A stretch of 54,444 nucleotides of DNA from Myxococcales bacterium (GCA_023954815.1 JAGSHB010000017.1:1-54444), one strand, 5' to 3'; positions 1 through 9,317 are shown, counted from the stretch's first letter. Program-made: numbers and translations. Notes: generated by a model not told the origin, from the letters alone.

Positions 1-359
1 CCGTAGCTGCCGCCGCCGCCGCCACCGCCGCCGCTCGATAGGAACTGCACCGTATTGGCCACGATTTCAGTCTTGTAGCGTTTTTGACCGTCGTTTCCGA
101 CCCAGTCGCGCGTCTGCAGACGGCCTTCGACGTAGACCTGACGACCCTTATCGAGGTAGCGCTCGCAGTTTTCAGCCTGCTTGCCCCATACAACGATCGA
201 GTGCCACTCCGTGTGATCGGACCAGTTGCCGTCGCGATCTTTACGCCGCTCAGCGGTCGCGAGCCGCAACTCGGTGACCGGATAGCCACCGCCGGTATGA
301 CGCAGCTCCGGCTTGGCCCCTAGGTTTCCGATTAGAATAACTTTATTGACGCCTGCCAT
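1..359 (-). CDS. ssb: single-stranded DNA-binding protein, C-terminal part beyond window
   Basis: Binds ssDNA during replication, repair and recombination. The reverse strand reads MAGVNKVILIGNLG at the start, the typical SSB N-terminus, and continues through an OB-fold with TEWHSIVVWGKQAE and GRQVYVEGRLQTRDW, both canonical SSB motifs. About 119 residues are visible, ending in a run of seven glycines that begins the disordered linker. The acidic C-terminal tip lies outside the window. The ATG at 359-357 is preceded by a GGAG about nine bases upstream, so this end is the true 5' end. The gene diverges from the methyltransferase to its right. Confidence 0.97.
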   Translation of the reverse strand, partial: MAGVNKVILIGNLGAKPELRHTGGGYPVTELRLATAERRKDRDGNWSDHTEWHSIVVWGKQAENCERYLDKGRQVYVEGRLQTRDWVGNDGQKRYKTEIVANTVQFLSSGGGGGGGGSY

Positions 360-527
360 GAACATTACTCCGGTTGATGTGAGCGCAGGGTAGGACCCGC
401 TATCGGGGCGCGCAACCCTATTGCCCAGCCCATGGGTCAGAGCATGTCTCATCGGCGCGAAACCTCCGATTGCAAACGGCTGCACCATCTTGTGGAAGCT
501 GGGCGGTTTGTGCCAGATTGCCGCGCT

Positions 528-1277
528 ATGCGAGTCGAAGAATACCAGACCATGTTTGATGCAGAGCAACGGCACTTCTGGTTCCGTGGCAGTCGTGCGG
601 TCGTCCAAAGTTGGCTGACCAGGGCGATCTCCGAGTTGGGAACCGACGGTTTACCCTCGCTCGTAGATGTTGGCGCTGGGACCGGCGGCATGCTGGAGCG
701 CATCTCGAGTCAGTGCGACGCCTGGGGCGTCGAGTACAGTCCGGACGGCGCCGCCTTCTGTCACAGCCGGGGTGTTCGCGTCCTGCGCGGCGGCTTACCT
801 CATCTGCCGCTGACGTCCGATCGCTTTGATCTGGCCCTGTCGATGGATGTATTCGAGCACGTGGAAGACGATGTCGCCGCCATGGCTGACGTGCGCCGTG
901 TGCTCCGCCCGGGTGGACGTCTCATTATGACCGTGCCCGCCCTGCAGTGGCTCTGGAGCGAGCACGACGAGGCGCTGCATCACCATCGCCGGTACGACAA
1001 GCAGATGTTGGAGACGCGGCTTGGTGAGGCCGGCTTTCGGGTCGTGCGGTGCTCCTATTATAATAGTCTGTTGTTGCCGCCCATTGCCCTCGCCCGGTTC
1101 GCAGGCCGTCTCAAGGACATGGCGTTCCCCTCCACGACGGCGCCGAGCAGTGATGTCGGCAACGTCCCTGAGCCCTTCAATGGCATCTTGACCGCGATCT
1201 TCAGCTCGGAGCGTCACCTGCTAGCTCGGGGTCGTCTGCCGCTCGGGGCGTCTCTCATCGCCGAGTGCGAGGCGTAG
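528..1277 (+). CDS. class I SAM-dependent methyltransferase
   Basis: Predicted methyl transfer from S-adenosylmethionine; substrate unknown. From the ATG at 528 the protein has 249 residues. Motif I is VDVGAGTGG (46-54), followed by an acidic strand-end (WGVEYSPDG), the FDLALSMDVFEHVEDD segment (100-115) and LRPGGRLIMTVPA (126-138). This is a Methyltransf_11/23 pattern. The RRYDKQML stretch after it is common in methyltransferases acting on glycans, lipids or quinones, but does not settle the substrate. The frame is open upstream to 432; that extension has no family similarity, so 528 was chosen. It stands alone, with 205 bases before the phoH-like gene. Confidence 0.9.
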   Translation: MRVEEYQTMFDAEQRHFWFRGSRAVVQSWLTRAISELGTDGLPSLVDVGAGTGGMLERISSQCDAWGVEYSPDGAAFCHSRGVRVLRGGLPHLPLTSDRFDLALSMDVFEHVEDDVAAMADVRRVLRPGGRLIMTVPALQWLWSEHDEALHHHRRYDKQMLETRLGEAGFRVVRCSYYNSLLLPPIALARFAGRLKDMAFPSTTAPSSDVGNVPEPFNGILTAIFSSERHLLARGRLPLGASLIAECEA

Positions 1278-1482
1278 CAGCACGCTGATCGCAGCACGCG
1301 TCCGAGCCCCACTGACAGACGCCGCGCGCGCACGTGCGGCGCTGAAACACTGAATTCGTCGAGCGAAAGTTGGCTCCCCTGGGTCAGATCTCGGCGCTGC
1401 ACCACCGGCTCGCTGGTCGATAGGGCGCGCGTCGGCTACGATCTCAGGCGGCCACACCCTCAGCAGGAGATCGCGCTATCCC

Positions 1483-2472
1483 ATGACAGCCCCATCTGCC
1501 GTTCCAGACGACAACCGCATGTTGAGTGTAGATCTCGGCGATCAGGACGCGATGATTGTTCTGTGCGGTGAGCGCGATCGCAATTTGCGCTGGATGGAGG
1601 CGCGGCTCGGCGTTAAAGCCCACGCGCGCGGTACGGTTTTGCGGGTCAGTGGCGCCTCTGCCGAGGTCGACCGCGTCTCCGACTTGTTGACGACGTTGCG
1701 TAGCCGGATCGCACGCGGCGGCATCATCGACACCGACGTCATGGATCGCCTGTTGGGTCGGGTCGACACGGGCGCTGGCGCATCCACATCTGGCAGTGAC
1801 GATCTCGGTGTACGCGGTCGCGTCGTAGCTGCCCGCACCGCCAATCAGCGGCGGTATGTCGACGCGATGAACAAACACGACGTCGTTTTTGGTGTCGGAC
1901 CCGCCGGCACAGGCAAGACGTTTTTGGCCGTGGCCTGCGCCGTCGCAGCGCTGCAGCGCCATGAAGTCAGACGGATTGTGCTGACACGGCCAGCGGTTGA
2001 GGCAGGCGAGCGCCTCGGTTTTTTGCCTGGTGATCTCGCTGCCAAGGTCAATCCGTACCTCCGACCGCTACTCGACGCGCTCGACGATATGTTGGGACCG
2101 GAAGAGGTCGAGCGCATGGTCGAGCGGGGTGCGGTTGAAATCGCGCCGTTGGCCTTCATGCGCGGTCGTACGCTTTCGAGTGCCTGGGTCATTTTGGACG
2201 AGGCGCAAAACTGCACCGTGGATCAGTTGGCGATGCTGCTCACCCGTCTCGGGCCCCACTCTCGCTGTGTTGTGACCGGTGACTTGTCGCAGAGTGATCT
2301 GCCCCGAAACGTCCGCTGTGGTCTCGACCATGCCATGACAATTCTGCGCGATGTCGAGGGTATCGCGGTGACTGAATTCGAGAGTCGCGATGTGGTTCGC
2401 CACCCGCTCGTCGCCCGGATTGCCGCCGCCTATGAGGCCGACCTCCGAAGCCGGACGCGTGATGCCCGCTGA
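1483..2472 (+). CDS. PhoH family P-loop ATPase
   Basis: Cytosolic ATPase of the PhoH/YbeZ family, associated in many bacteria with YbeY-dependent RNA processing. The 329-residue protein has an N-terminal RNA-binding-like region (about 1-110), then Walker A GPAGTGKT (139-146), Walker B VILDEAQN (236-243) and a VTGDLSQ motif (264-270), all diagnostic of PhoH. An AGGAG about 13 bases upstream is a rather distant ribosome site. Its end overlaps the HD-hydrolase start by 11 bases, and ybeY follows that gene, so the three are one operon. This order is conserved in many bacteria and supports a joint role in rRNA maturation and quality control. Confidence 0.95.
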   Translation: MTAPSAVPDDNRMLSVDLGDQDAMIVLCGERDRNLRWMEARLGVKAHARGTVLRVSGASAEVDRVSDLLTTLRSRIARGGIIDTDVMDRLLGRVDTGAGASTSGSDDLGVRGRVVAARTANQRRYVDAMNKHDVVFGVGPAGTGKTFLAVACAVAALQRHEVRRIVLTRPAVEAGERLGFLPGDLAAKVNPYLRPLLDALDDMLGPEEVERMVERGAVEIAPLAFMRGRTLSSAWVILDEAQNCTVDQLAMLLTRLGPHSRCVVTGDLSQSDLPRNVRCGLDHAMTILRDVEGIAVTEFESRDVVRHPLVARIAAAYEADLRSRTRDAR

Positions 2473-5137
2473 GACGCCCGCCCGGTCCCGTTTGCGCGGG
2501 CTAGGTCACGGCCTCCTGGGCCTGGTCGCTTTGGCGCTGCTGGTCGCCAGCGTCGGGCCGACCGACACCCTGCCTGCGCCGCCGCCGCTTGGCCCTGCAT
2601 CCCGCGAGCTCGTTGCGCTACGCGACTTCGAAGATGCAGAGCCGATGCCCGATCTCGCCGCTCGTCAAGCCCGCGCCGCAGCGACGGTTCCCGTGCATTA
2701 TCGGTTCAACGCTGGCGAGGCTGCCACGCGTATCGATGGTATCCGGGCGGCTTTCCGTTTGGTCCGTCCCAAGCATCGTCTGTATCTGAGTCAGCGGGAC
2801 CGCCTCAACAAGGAGCTCGCTCGCTGGCGCGCGCGTATTCGGGAAGCCAAGGTCGCCGTGGCGGTGCGAGGCTCGGCCAAGAAACAGGGGCCCAACCTCG
2901 ACCTGGTTCTCGAGGCGCGCGATCGTGTGCGCGCCAGTGAAATCGCCGTCGCCGCGCTCGACAAGAAACACAGCGCTGACCTGCGAAAGCTCCGGGGTAA
3001 ATTCGCCGAGAAGCTGACTCCAAACCGGGATGCCGTGACGTCAGAAGCGTTCGCAACCCTCCAGAAACAAGGCTTTTCAGAGGAGATCGAGCTTCTGCTG
3101 GGCGACGTGGTGCAGGTCCTGCTGGGCCAACGCATCGTGCGTGACAAAGAGCGCCTGCAAGACGATCTCGGCCGCGGCGTACTCGATGTGCAGGCCCGTC
3201 GTAGGTACAGCCAGAAGGAGGCCCAAGCGCTCGCCGCTGTCGAACTCGACGAGGCGCGTAAGCTCGCTGACCGGTACGTCGATGAGTTTGTTCGTCGGAA
3301 GAAACCCTCCCGCTTCGATGATGGCGAGCTCCAGGATGCGGCCCACAAGCTCGCGCGCGGCATGGTCACCGCTACGTTCGTACGGGACGCTGAGGCCACG
3401 CGAAAGGCTGAACAGGCGGCCCGTTCGGCGGTGCCAAAGAGTCGTGTGGTGCACTTCAGCCTCGGCCAGAGTTTGGTCAAGCGCGGAGACATGGTGACCG
3501 ACGCGACCCAGCGGCGAGTCTCGGTGATGCTCGCTGGCATGGAACAGACCGGCACCCTGCGTGCGTTGGCGGGAACGACGCTGTTCGTCACCATTCTCAT
3601 TGCCCTCTTTGCTGCGTTTGCGCTGCGCTTCTTGCCCCAGCTTCGGCGCCGTCCCAAGGATGCTTGGCTGCTCTCTGGCATCTTGCTCGTGCATACTGCG
3701 ACCCTGCGCCTGCTCATCGAACTCGGCGAGATGGTGGTCTCGCCCGGGGGAGCGGTAACGACGACGATGTGGGTGGTGATGCTGCCCTTCGCCCTCGGTC
3801 CAACCTTGGCGACCTTATTTCTGCGTGCGGCGACGGGAGCTCCGTTCGCGCTGGTGACGGCGAGCATGACCGGGCTGCTCGCCTACAACGCGCCGCTGTT
3901 ACGTGGTCAGGGGCAATTGCTGGCCCTGTTGTCGCTCGTTGCTCTGCTGCTCGGCCTCGCCGGGGTCTATTCAACGCGTCGCTTTCGTGCCCGCGCCGAT
4001 TTGGCCCGTGGTGCGCTGCTCGTCGCTGTTTTCGGCATGGCCGCTGCAGCTGTTCTTGCACTCTTTACGGCACCCGCTGCCACCTCCCTCATCGATGCAG
4101 ACAACGGTCTGCTCTTGGTCATGGGCGCGGCTTCCGGTGGGCTGTCCTACTTGCTGGTGGCCGCGCTGACGCCCCTCTTTGAGAGCGCCTTCAACCGTCT
4201 CACTGACATCAAACTGCTTGAATTGACAAGCATGAACCACCCAGCCCTTCGCAAGCTGGCGACGGAGACGCCCGGTACCTTCACCCATAGCGTGATGGTC
4301 GGAAATCTGGCGGAGGCAGCGTGTGATGCCATCGGCGCCAATGGCCTGCTGGCGCGGGTTGGGGCCTATTATCACGATGTTGGAAAGACCCGCGCGGCCC
4401 AGTATTTCGCGGAAAATCAGGCGGGGGACAATCCCCACGACCGCCTCAAGCCCCGGCTGAGCGCGCTCATCATCCGCAGCCATGTGAAAGACGGCATCGA
4501 GATGCTGCAGGGGTATGGCTTGCCACAGGAGATCATCGATTTTGTGCCGCAACACCACGGCACGAGCCTCGTTGAGCACTTCTACAATCGGGCGCGGCGA
4601 GAGGCGGAAGATACGGGCGAGGAGATCTTGGAGGAGGATTTCCGTTACCCGGGACCGAAGCCGCAGACCAAAGAGGCTGCGCTGATGATGATCGCTGACA
4701 TGCTCGAAGCGGCCACGAAGGCGCTACCGGACCCGACGCCCGATCGCATTGGCGTCTTGGTGCAGCGGCTCATCGCGAAGAAGGTCGAAGACAACCAACT
4801 CGATGAATGCGACATGACCCTCCGGGAGCTCGCGGCCGTCGAGCGTGCCTTTACCCACACGCTAGTTGGCATGCACCACCGACGCCCGGTCTACTTGCCG
4901 CCGCCGAAACAGAAGGACAGAGCCACGCTATTGCGAACCGCTCGCCGGATGCGAAGTCAACGACAGACCGTGCGGATGGCTGGGGATGCGGGCGTGCACG
5001 ACACGCAGTCCATGGACCAGCCCGTGCCCGGCAACGACGGAGATGCTGGAGCGAACGGAGACGGGGAGGCGGTCCCGCCTGAAGCGCCCACCGCTGTGTT
5101 GAGTGCCAGACGTGGATCGGGCGGGAGCAAGTCGTGA
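2462..5137 (+). CDS. 7TM-HD domain phosphohydrolase (PgpH-like c-di-AMP phosphodiesterase)
   Basis: Membrane protein of 891 residues with 7TMR-HD architecture. It has an N-terminal membrane anchor, a large extracytoplasmic charged domain (about 40-365), a block of transmembrane helices (about 370-573) and a cytosolic HD domain. The HD domain shows FTHSVMVGN with His609, the paired H638-D639 in YYHDVGK, a further His in IIRSHVKDG, and FVPQHHGT: the metal ligands of the HDIG superfamily. The characterised family member PgpH hydrolyses cyclic di-AMP. The start at 2462 lies inside phoH; the frame is open further upstream but overlaps phoH coding sequence. Its stop overlaps the ybeY start by 4 bases (GTGA). 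Substrate is by family only. Confidence 0.93.
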   Translation: MPAETPARSRLRGLGHGLLGLVALALLVASVGPTDTLPAPPPLGPASRELVALRDFEDAEPMPDLAARQARAAATVPVHYRFNAGEAATRIDGIRAAFRLVRPKHRLYLSQRDRLNKELARWRARIREAKVAVAVRGSAKKQGPNLDLVLEARDRVRASEIAVAALDKKHSADLRKLRGKFAEKLTPNRDAVTSEAFATLQKQGFSEEIELLLGDVVQVLLGQRIVRDKERLQDDLGRGVLDVQARRRYSQKEAQALAAVELDEARKLADRYVDEFVRRKKPSRFDDGELQDAAHKLARGMVTATFVRDAEATRKAEQAARSAVPKSRVVHFSLGQSLVKRGDMVTDATQRRVSVMLAGMEQTGTLRALAGTTLFVTILIALFAAFALRFLPQLRRRPKDAWLLSGILLVHTATLRLLIELGEMVVSPGGAVTTTMWVVMLPFALGPTLATLFLRAATGAPFALVTASMTGLLAYNAPLLRGQGQLLALLSLVALLLGLAGVYSTRRFRARADLARGALLVAVFGMAAAAVLALFTAPAATSLIDADNGLLLVMGAASGGLSYLLVAALTPLFESAFNRLTDIKLLELTSMNHPALRKLATETPGTFTHSVMVGNLAEAACDAIGANGLLARVGAYYHDVGKTRAAQYFAENQAGDNPHDRLKPRLSALIIRSHVKDGIEMLQGYGLPQEIIDFVPQHHGTSLVEHFYNRARREAEDTGEEILEEDFRYPGPKPQTKEAALMMIADMLEAATKALPDPTPDRIGVLVQRLIAKKVEDNQLDECDMTLRELAAVERAFTHTLVGMHHRRPVYLPPPKQKDRATLLRTARRMRSQRQTVRMAGDAGVHDTQSMDQPVPGNDGDAGANGDGEAVPPEAPTAVLSARRGSGGSKS

Positions 5138-5646
5138 GCTCAGTGAGTGTGGACAACGTGCACGGCCGCTTGCGTGTCGATGGGCGCCGCTTGGCCCAGC
5201 ACCTGTCGATGATGCTGACGGTACTGGATCGGCCAAACGCCCTGGTCGATGTTCGGTTGGTGGACGACGCGGAGATTCACGAGCTCAACCGCGATTGGCG
5301 GCAGGTCGATGCCATCACCGATGTACTCAGTTTCGCCATGGAGGATGACCCAGACGGCCCGGTCGTCCCCATCGAGGTGCTGGGGGATATCGTCATTAGC
5401 CTCGACACAGCTGCCCGGCAAGCAGCTGAAATGCGGCAATTTCTCCGAGAAACCGGCCATCCAGCGCGCTATTCGCTTCGCCAGGAGGTCTGTTTTTTGG
5501 CGACCCATGGCCTGCTGCATCTGTTGGGATACGATCACGAAAGCCAAGTCGACGCTGCCGAGATGGAAGGCCTTGAACGGCGTTTTATCGCTTCCGAAAT
5601 CAGCGCACCCGTACACGAACTAGACCGCACCCGACACGGCCTGTAG
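5134..5646 (+). CDS. ybeY: endoribonuclease YbeY (rRNA maturation factor)
   Basis: Zinc-dependent endoribonuclease used in 16S rRNA 3' processing and 70S quality control. The 170-residue protein contains the signature HGLLHLLGYDH at 125-135, with the three zinc-binding histidines H125, H129 and H135. The upstream DVLSFAM and LGDIVIS strands are also typical. GTG at 5134 overlaps the preceding TGA, a translational coupling arrangement. It is the last gene of the phoH-HD-ybeY operon. The C-terminal 20 residues extend past the conserved core. Confidence 0.97.
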   Translation: MSSVSVDNVHGRLRVDGRRLAQHLSMMLTVLDRPNALVDVRLVDDAEIHELNRDWRQVDAITDVLSFAMEDDPDGPVVPIEVLGDIVISLDTAARQAAEMRQFLRETGHPARYSLRQEVCFLATHGLLHLLGYDHESQVDAAEMEGLERRFIASEISAPVHELDRTRHGL

Positions 5647-5692
5647 ACGCCTGACAGGCCTCCGATGAAGCAACCGAACGGGCAACGCGTTA

Positions 5693-5721
5693 TTGACACG
5701 ACCCAGGGGCGCGACAATGCT
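5693..5721 (+). promoter_or_regulatory. possible promoter for the 5776 lipoprotein
   Basis: A perfect -35 TTGACA lies at 5693-5698. Seventeen bases on, AATGCT (5716-5721) is a poor -10. The location, 55 bases before the lipoprotein ATG and just after ybeY, is right for a promoter, but the -10 is weak. Confidence 0.3.
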
Positions 5722-5775
5722 CCCCATCGCACGCTTTCACACAGAGCGCTGTCCCCAATTTGGAGAATCAGACCT

Positions 5776-6267
5776 ATGCGCATGCTATCTCTCGCCCTCG
5801 TGACCCTCACTGCTCTCGCGTTCGGCTGCAACGACAAGACCGCCAAGCCGGCCACGACCACACAGGCCGCCGCGCCTGCCGCGCCTGCCGCACCCCAGCC
5901 CGCCAAAGCCAAAGCCTCTGGCAAGCGCTACAGCGTCACCGTCGCTCCGGTGACTTTGAAAGCTGGCGCCAAGGGCACCGCCAAGCTGACTATCCAGCCA
6001 GCCAAGGGGCTCAAGTTCAACAAGGACTTCCCGTCGAAGTTCATCGTCACCGCCGCCAAATACGCAAAATGTGACAAGCCCAAGCTGTCCAAGCGCGGCG
6101 GCGACGTGAAGATTGACGGCAAGACCGGCGTCGTGTCCATCCCGCTGACTGGCTTGGCCGCAGGTGCAGGCGACTTGTCTGTGCAGGCTTCGTTCAGCGT
6201 ATGTAGCGATGAGCAGTGCTACGTCCTGCGCGGCGAGATGCTGAAGCTGCCCGTGACCGTCAAATAA
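5776..6267 (+). CDS. small lipoprotein, DsbD-alpha-like domain
   Basis: Secreted lipoprotein of 163 residues. The signal sequence ends in lipobox LAFGC with Cys18 as the lipidated residue, followed by an Ala/Pro-rich linker (about 22-47). The rest is a beta-rich domain with TVAPVTLKAGAKG and KGLKFNKDFPSK, ending in VCSDEQCYVLRGEMLKLPV with Cys143 and Cys148. A C-x4-C pair near the end of an Ig-like domain is reminiscent of the N-terminal periplasmic domain of DsbD-like reductases; this is a resemblance, not a proven homology. The ATG at 5776 has GGAGAA ten bases upstream. It converges on gshA. Confidence 0.8.
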   Translation: MRMLSLALVTLTALAFGCNDKTAKPATTTQAAAPAAPAAPQPAKAKASGKRYSVTVAPVTLKAGAKGTAKLTIQPAKGLKFNKDFPSKFIVTAAKYAKCDKPKLSKRGGDVKIDGKTGVVSIPLTGLAAGAGDLSVQASFSVCSDEQCYVLRGEMLKLPVTVK

Positions 6268-6268
6268 C

Positions 6269-6291
6269 GACGCGGCGTTCGCGCCTACGTC
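6269..6291. terminator. hairpin between convergent genes
   Basis: GACG c GGCG-TTCG-CGCC ta CGTC forms a short hairpin with a TTCG tetraloop, starting two bases after the lipoprotein stop and 45 bases from the gshA stop. There is no T-run on the plus strand, so termination is only a possibility. Confidence 0.35.
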
Positions 6292-6335
6292 GAACTACCC
6301 GAAAAATCAGGCTTCTAGCGCGCCGAGTACGTCTG

Positions 6336-7685
6336 TTACTGGGCGATGGCGCTGAGCAGAGGGCTGCTGTCCAGCTTCTCACTGGTCTCCTGCCACTGCC
6401 CACGGCGCTCACCCGTCGCGATGGCTTTCAAGCGCGCCAACGCGGCGTGCGCCTCTGGATCGTGCACCCCGGTCCGCGCTTCGATTCGCCCAATGCCGGC
6501 CGATGCGAGCGAAATGTACTGCAGGCTCAGATCGCGCAGCGAAAACCCACCGGCCTTGCCGTCCAACCCATGCTGACAGGCTGCGGCACGCAGCGCCGCT
6601 CGATCAACAGAGGCGTCACCGTCGCGCATGAGGTCAAATAGGCCCTGGCGACTGGTCGGATCGGAGAGCAGGCCAAACGACAGCGCCGGCAACGCGGGCA
6701 GCAGCTCAGGCTCAACACAATCAGCGGCTCTGATCTCGACGTAACGCTTCAGGCGGGCATCGGGAAAGAGCGTCGACAGATGAAGCAGCCAGTCATCCTC
6801 GGTTGCGGCGCGGCCTCTGTCACCGTGGTTAAGCAAATCACGGAAGGTCCCGCCCGGCTTTTCTGGCGAGAGGTAGGTCTTGCTGCCGTCGGGCTGGGTA
6901 TGGGGCACAAAGTACATCGGGACGTCAGCGGCCCACTCGACATAGTCACGAACGGTCGCATTCGGGTCGAAACCAAGGTCACCGACATCGCACCGCGCCG
7001 GGTCGACGTCGAGCCAGATGTCTGCGCGGGTCGACGCCATGGTCGTCGATGCACCGAACCGCCACGGCGAGTTGGCGAACAGCGCGATCATCACGGGCGT
7101 GGAGAGAAATCCAGCGCGGAGCAGACTCATGGCGTCCGCACCGTCCGAAAAGTCGAGGTTCGACTGCACCGTGCAAGTCAGGTGCATCATCTGCAGGCCC
7201 TTGCCGCCAACCTTGGGCATCCAGGCGCGCATGAAGCCGTATCTGCCCTTCGGCATCTTGGGCGCCGACTCGATGGAGTTGAGCGGGTTGAGGCCCACGA
7301 ATACGGAGCGGGCCCCCCAGGGAGCCAGGACGGCGTCGACCTCAGCCAAGTGCGCATCCATCTCGGCGCGCATGTCTGTGATCGTCGCGAGCGGCGCGCC
7401 GCTCAATTCGAATTGGCCCGCGGGCTCCAATGTGACCGACGCACCGTCGCGCAGCAGAGCGATCGGCCGGTCGCCTTCCCGCTCCACCGCCCAGCCAAAG
7501 CGTTCGGCGAGCGCCTCGAGCACCTGCCGAATGCCGGGCTCTCCGTCCCACGGCAAGGGCTGGCCATCGCGGCCGATGAGCAAGCGCTCGTATTCGGTGC
7601 CGACGCGAAAATCTTGCGCGGGTTTGCTGCCAGCCAGGATCCAGCGTTCGCAGGCATCGAGATCAGAAATTACAGGAGAGGCCAT
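6336..7685 (-). CDS. gshA: glutamate-cysteine ligase, GCS2 family (plant/alphaproteobacterial type)
   Basis: ATP-dependent ligation of L-glutamate and L-cysteine, the first step of glutathione synthesis. The 449-residue length fits this GCS class. Visible family features are FRVGTEYERLLI near the N-terminus (the E-x-E type active-site strand), LEPAGQFELSGAPLATI, the MMHLTCTVQSNLDFS segment and RYVEIRAADC near the C-terminal third. The start ATG at 7685 has GGAG six bases upstream on the minus strand. No gshB lies beside it. It is convergent with the 5776 lipoprotein and transcribed in the same direction as the membrane protein upstream of it. Confidence 0.93.
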   Translation of the reverse strand: MASPVISDLDACERWILAGSKPAQDFRVGTEYERLLIGRDGQPLPWDGEPGIRQVLEALAERFGWAVEREGDRPIALLRDGASVTLEPAGQFELSGAPLATITDMRAEMDAHLAEVDAVLAPWGARSVFVGLNPLNSIESAPKMPKGRYGFMRAWMPKVGGKGLQMMHLTCTVQSNLDFSDGADAMSLLRAGFLSTPVMIALFANSPWRFGASTTMASTRADIWLDVDPARCDVGDLGFDPNATVRDYVEWAADVPMYFVPHTQPDGSKTYLSPEKPGGTFRDLLNHGDRGRAATEDDWLLHLSTLFPDARLKRYVEIRAADCVEPELLPALPALSFGLLSDPTSRQGLFDLMRDGDASVDRAALRAAACQHGLDGKAGGFSLRDLSLQYISLASAGIGRIEARTGVHDPEAHAALARLKAIATGERRGQWQETSEKLDSSPLLSAIAQ

Positions 7686-7781
7686 GGTGCTCCACGAAGA
7701 TGCGGCTACAGATGAGTGTGGACAGAAAAGAGGCGACGGGAAGGTCTGCAGCGACAGTCCTGTGGGCTGCGCCGCACCTTG

Positions 7782-9317
7782 CTAGTCGTAATAGAACCAC
7801 TCCATGCGACCAAACGTTACTGCTCCAAATGTTTGCACAATGATTCCCACGATAATCAGTGCTTTCACAGTCGGGGAAAGACGGCCGACGCGCAGGGCGA
7901 ACAGGCCGATGAGGGCGGGCCAGAAGTCCAACGCAAAGCGGTAACCAAACTGTTGCCAGCCATCGTTTTGGTAGATGAGCGCCGGCAGTGCCACGCAGAC
8001 GATGCTAATAGCGAGGTTGCGCACAAGGCTGCGGCGTCGGAGATAGGCCAGCGATTGTGGTCCAGCTTCGTCGGATGGGTGGACAACCGCCCCGCCAAAT
8101 AGGGCAAAAAGCGCTGGCGTACAGGCCAAAATCCCCAATCCATGGCGTGTGATCTGCAGGTAGGGCGCCGACAAGCTCAGCCGCGGCAGATTGGTCAACG
8201 CGGCGCTTAGGTTGTGGTTGAGGAAGTAGAAGTTGAAGAGCCCGTGGTCCCGCGTGGGCGCGCGCGTGCCCTCGAGAAGGTAGAAATGGCCGAACTCAAG
8301 CGGGTTCTGCCAACGCACGTAGTTATAGTAGGCCAAGACAAGGCCGATTGTAGCGGCCGGTAGCGCAAACAGGGCGATGCGCTTGGCTGCATCGGTGGCG
8401 CCCTCCCGACCCAAACCGCCGAGCCACCGTCCGTCTTTGAACAAGGCCTCCAACGGGAAGAACACGCCGGCGAACAAGATCGGCGTGCGCGTCGCGACCC
8501 CCAGACCAAAAAGCAGACCGGCGAGCAGCGGACGCCGTGCGCCCTGGGCCGCCAGCAGATAGCCAAAGTGGAGCGTGACGCCCATGGTCAGCGCGGTGAA
8601 CCAAACAGCGCCGCGGATGGCGCAATAAAAAGCCACCGTACCGAACGCAAACATGGCCACCAGCCACAGCTGATCGGCGCGGCTGTGGTGGATCAGCCCC
8701 TCCCGTCGCAGCCGAGCGAGCCACATCAGCAGCAGCACCGCGCTGAGGGCGCCGAAGAGCAGGGTCACGATGACATCGTTGGTATTGTAGCCAATGACCG
8801 CCACCAGCGGCATCAGGACCACGGCCGGGAACGGCGGGAAGCTCACCTTGTATTCAACGCGATCGCATCGCGCGTGAGGCCGGTTGGGGTTGCAGCCCTT
8901 CTTCAGGTCTTTGTGCACATCGATGACCATCGACTTGCCATCAACCGTCCAAAACTCCTTCTTTTTCGGACCTTTGTCGTGCAGGAAGGGAAAAACACCG
9001 CGCACTTCCTGGCCACCCTTCAGCACCAGCACGCGATAGCTCGCCCAGTCATTCCAGCCGTTCTTGCCGTTGTCGGTTGCTCGGGCGATCGCGGCCATAT
9101 AACCCGGCGGATCGCCAGGGCGCTCCCCGCCCCGGGCGTGACGTCTTGGCGTGTCGGTGTCGACGCGACCATGGAGAAACGAGTTCGCCAAATCGGTGAA
9201 GTGAAAGTGCGGCGAGGGTTGCGTGATGAACGGCCCTGACATCGCCGCGTACACGGCGCTGACCACGAGAGCGACCAGTGCATAACGGCGCCATGAGGGA
9301 TGTGCGGGTTGCTGCAT
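7782..9317 (-). CDS. polytopic membrane protein, possible GT-C type glycosyltransferase
   Basis: A 511-residue integral membrane protein with about ten hydrophobic segments: one near the N-terminus (ALVALVVSAVYAAM), then a roughly 130-residue polar loop, then clustered helices. The loop and later YYNYVRWQNPLEFGHFY are reminiscent of dolichyl-phosphate-mannose-type GT-C transferases and other uncharacterised envelope proteins, but no catalytic motif is certain. Start ATG 9317 (MQQPAHPSWRR) is preferred over the open frame to 9407 because the extension is non-conserved in character. It diverges from the selenoprotein gene, sharing about 230 bases of intergenic DNA. Confidence 0.7.
   Translation of the reverse strand: MQQPAHPSWRRYALVALVVSAVYAAMSGPFITQPSPHFHFTDLANSFLHGRVDTDTPRRHARGGERPGDPPGYMAAIARATDNGKNGWNDWASYRVLVLKGGQEVRGVFPFLHDKGPKKKEFWTVDGKSMVIDVHKDLKKGCNPNRPHARCDRVEYKVSFPPFPAVVLMPLVAVIGYNTNDVIVTLLFGALSAVLLLMWLARLRREGLIHHSRADQLWLVAMFAFGTVAFYCAIRGAVWFTALTMGVTLHFGYLLAAQGARRPLLAGLLFGLGVATRTPILFAGVFFPLEALFKDGRWLGGLGREGATDAAKRIALFALPAATIGLVLAYYNYVRWQNPLEFGHFYLLEGTRAPTRDHGLFNFYFLNHNLSAALTNLPRLSLSAPYLQITRHGLGILACTPALFALFGGAVVHPSDEAGPQSLAYLRRRSLVRNLAISIVCVALPALIYQNDGWQQFGYRFALDFWPALIGLFALRVGRLSPTVKALIIVGIIVQTFGAVTFGRMEWFYYD

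Noticed and set aside
1-35. GC-rich GCC-repeat as a microsatellite or regulatory element
   Set aside because: It encodes the poly-Gly start of the SSB linker.
6780-7785. Plus-strand open frames opposite gshA
   Set aside because: gshA on the minus strand has complete family motifs and a ribosome site.
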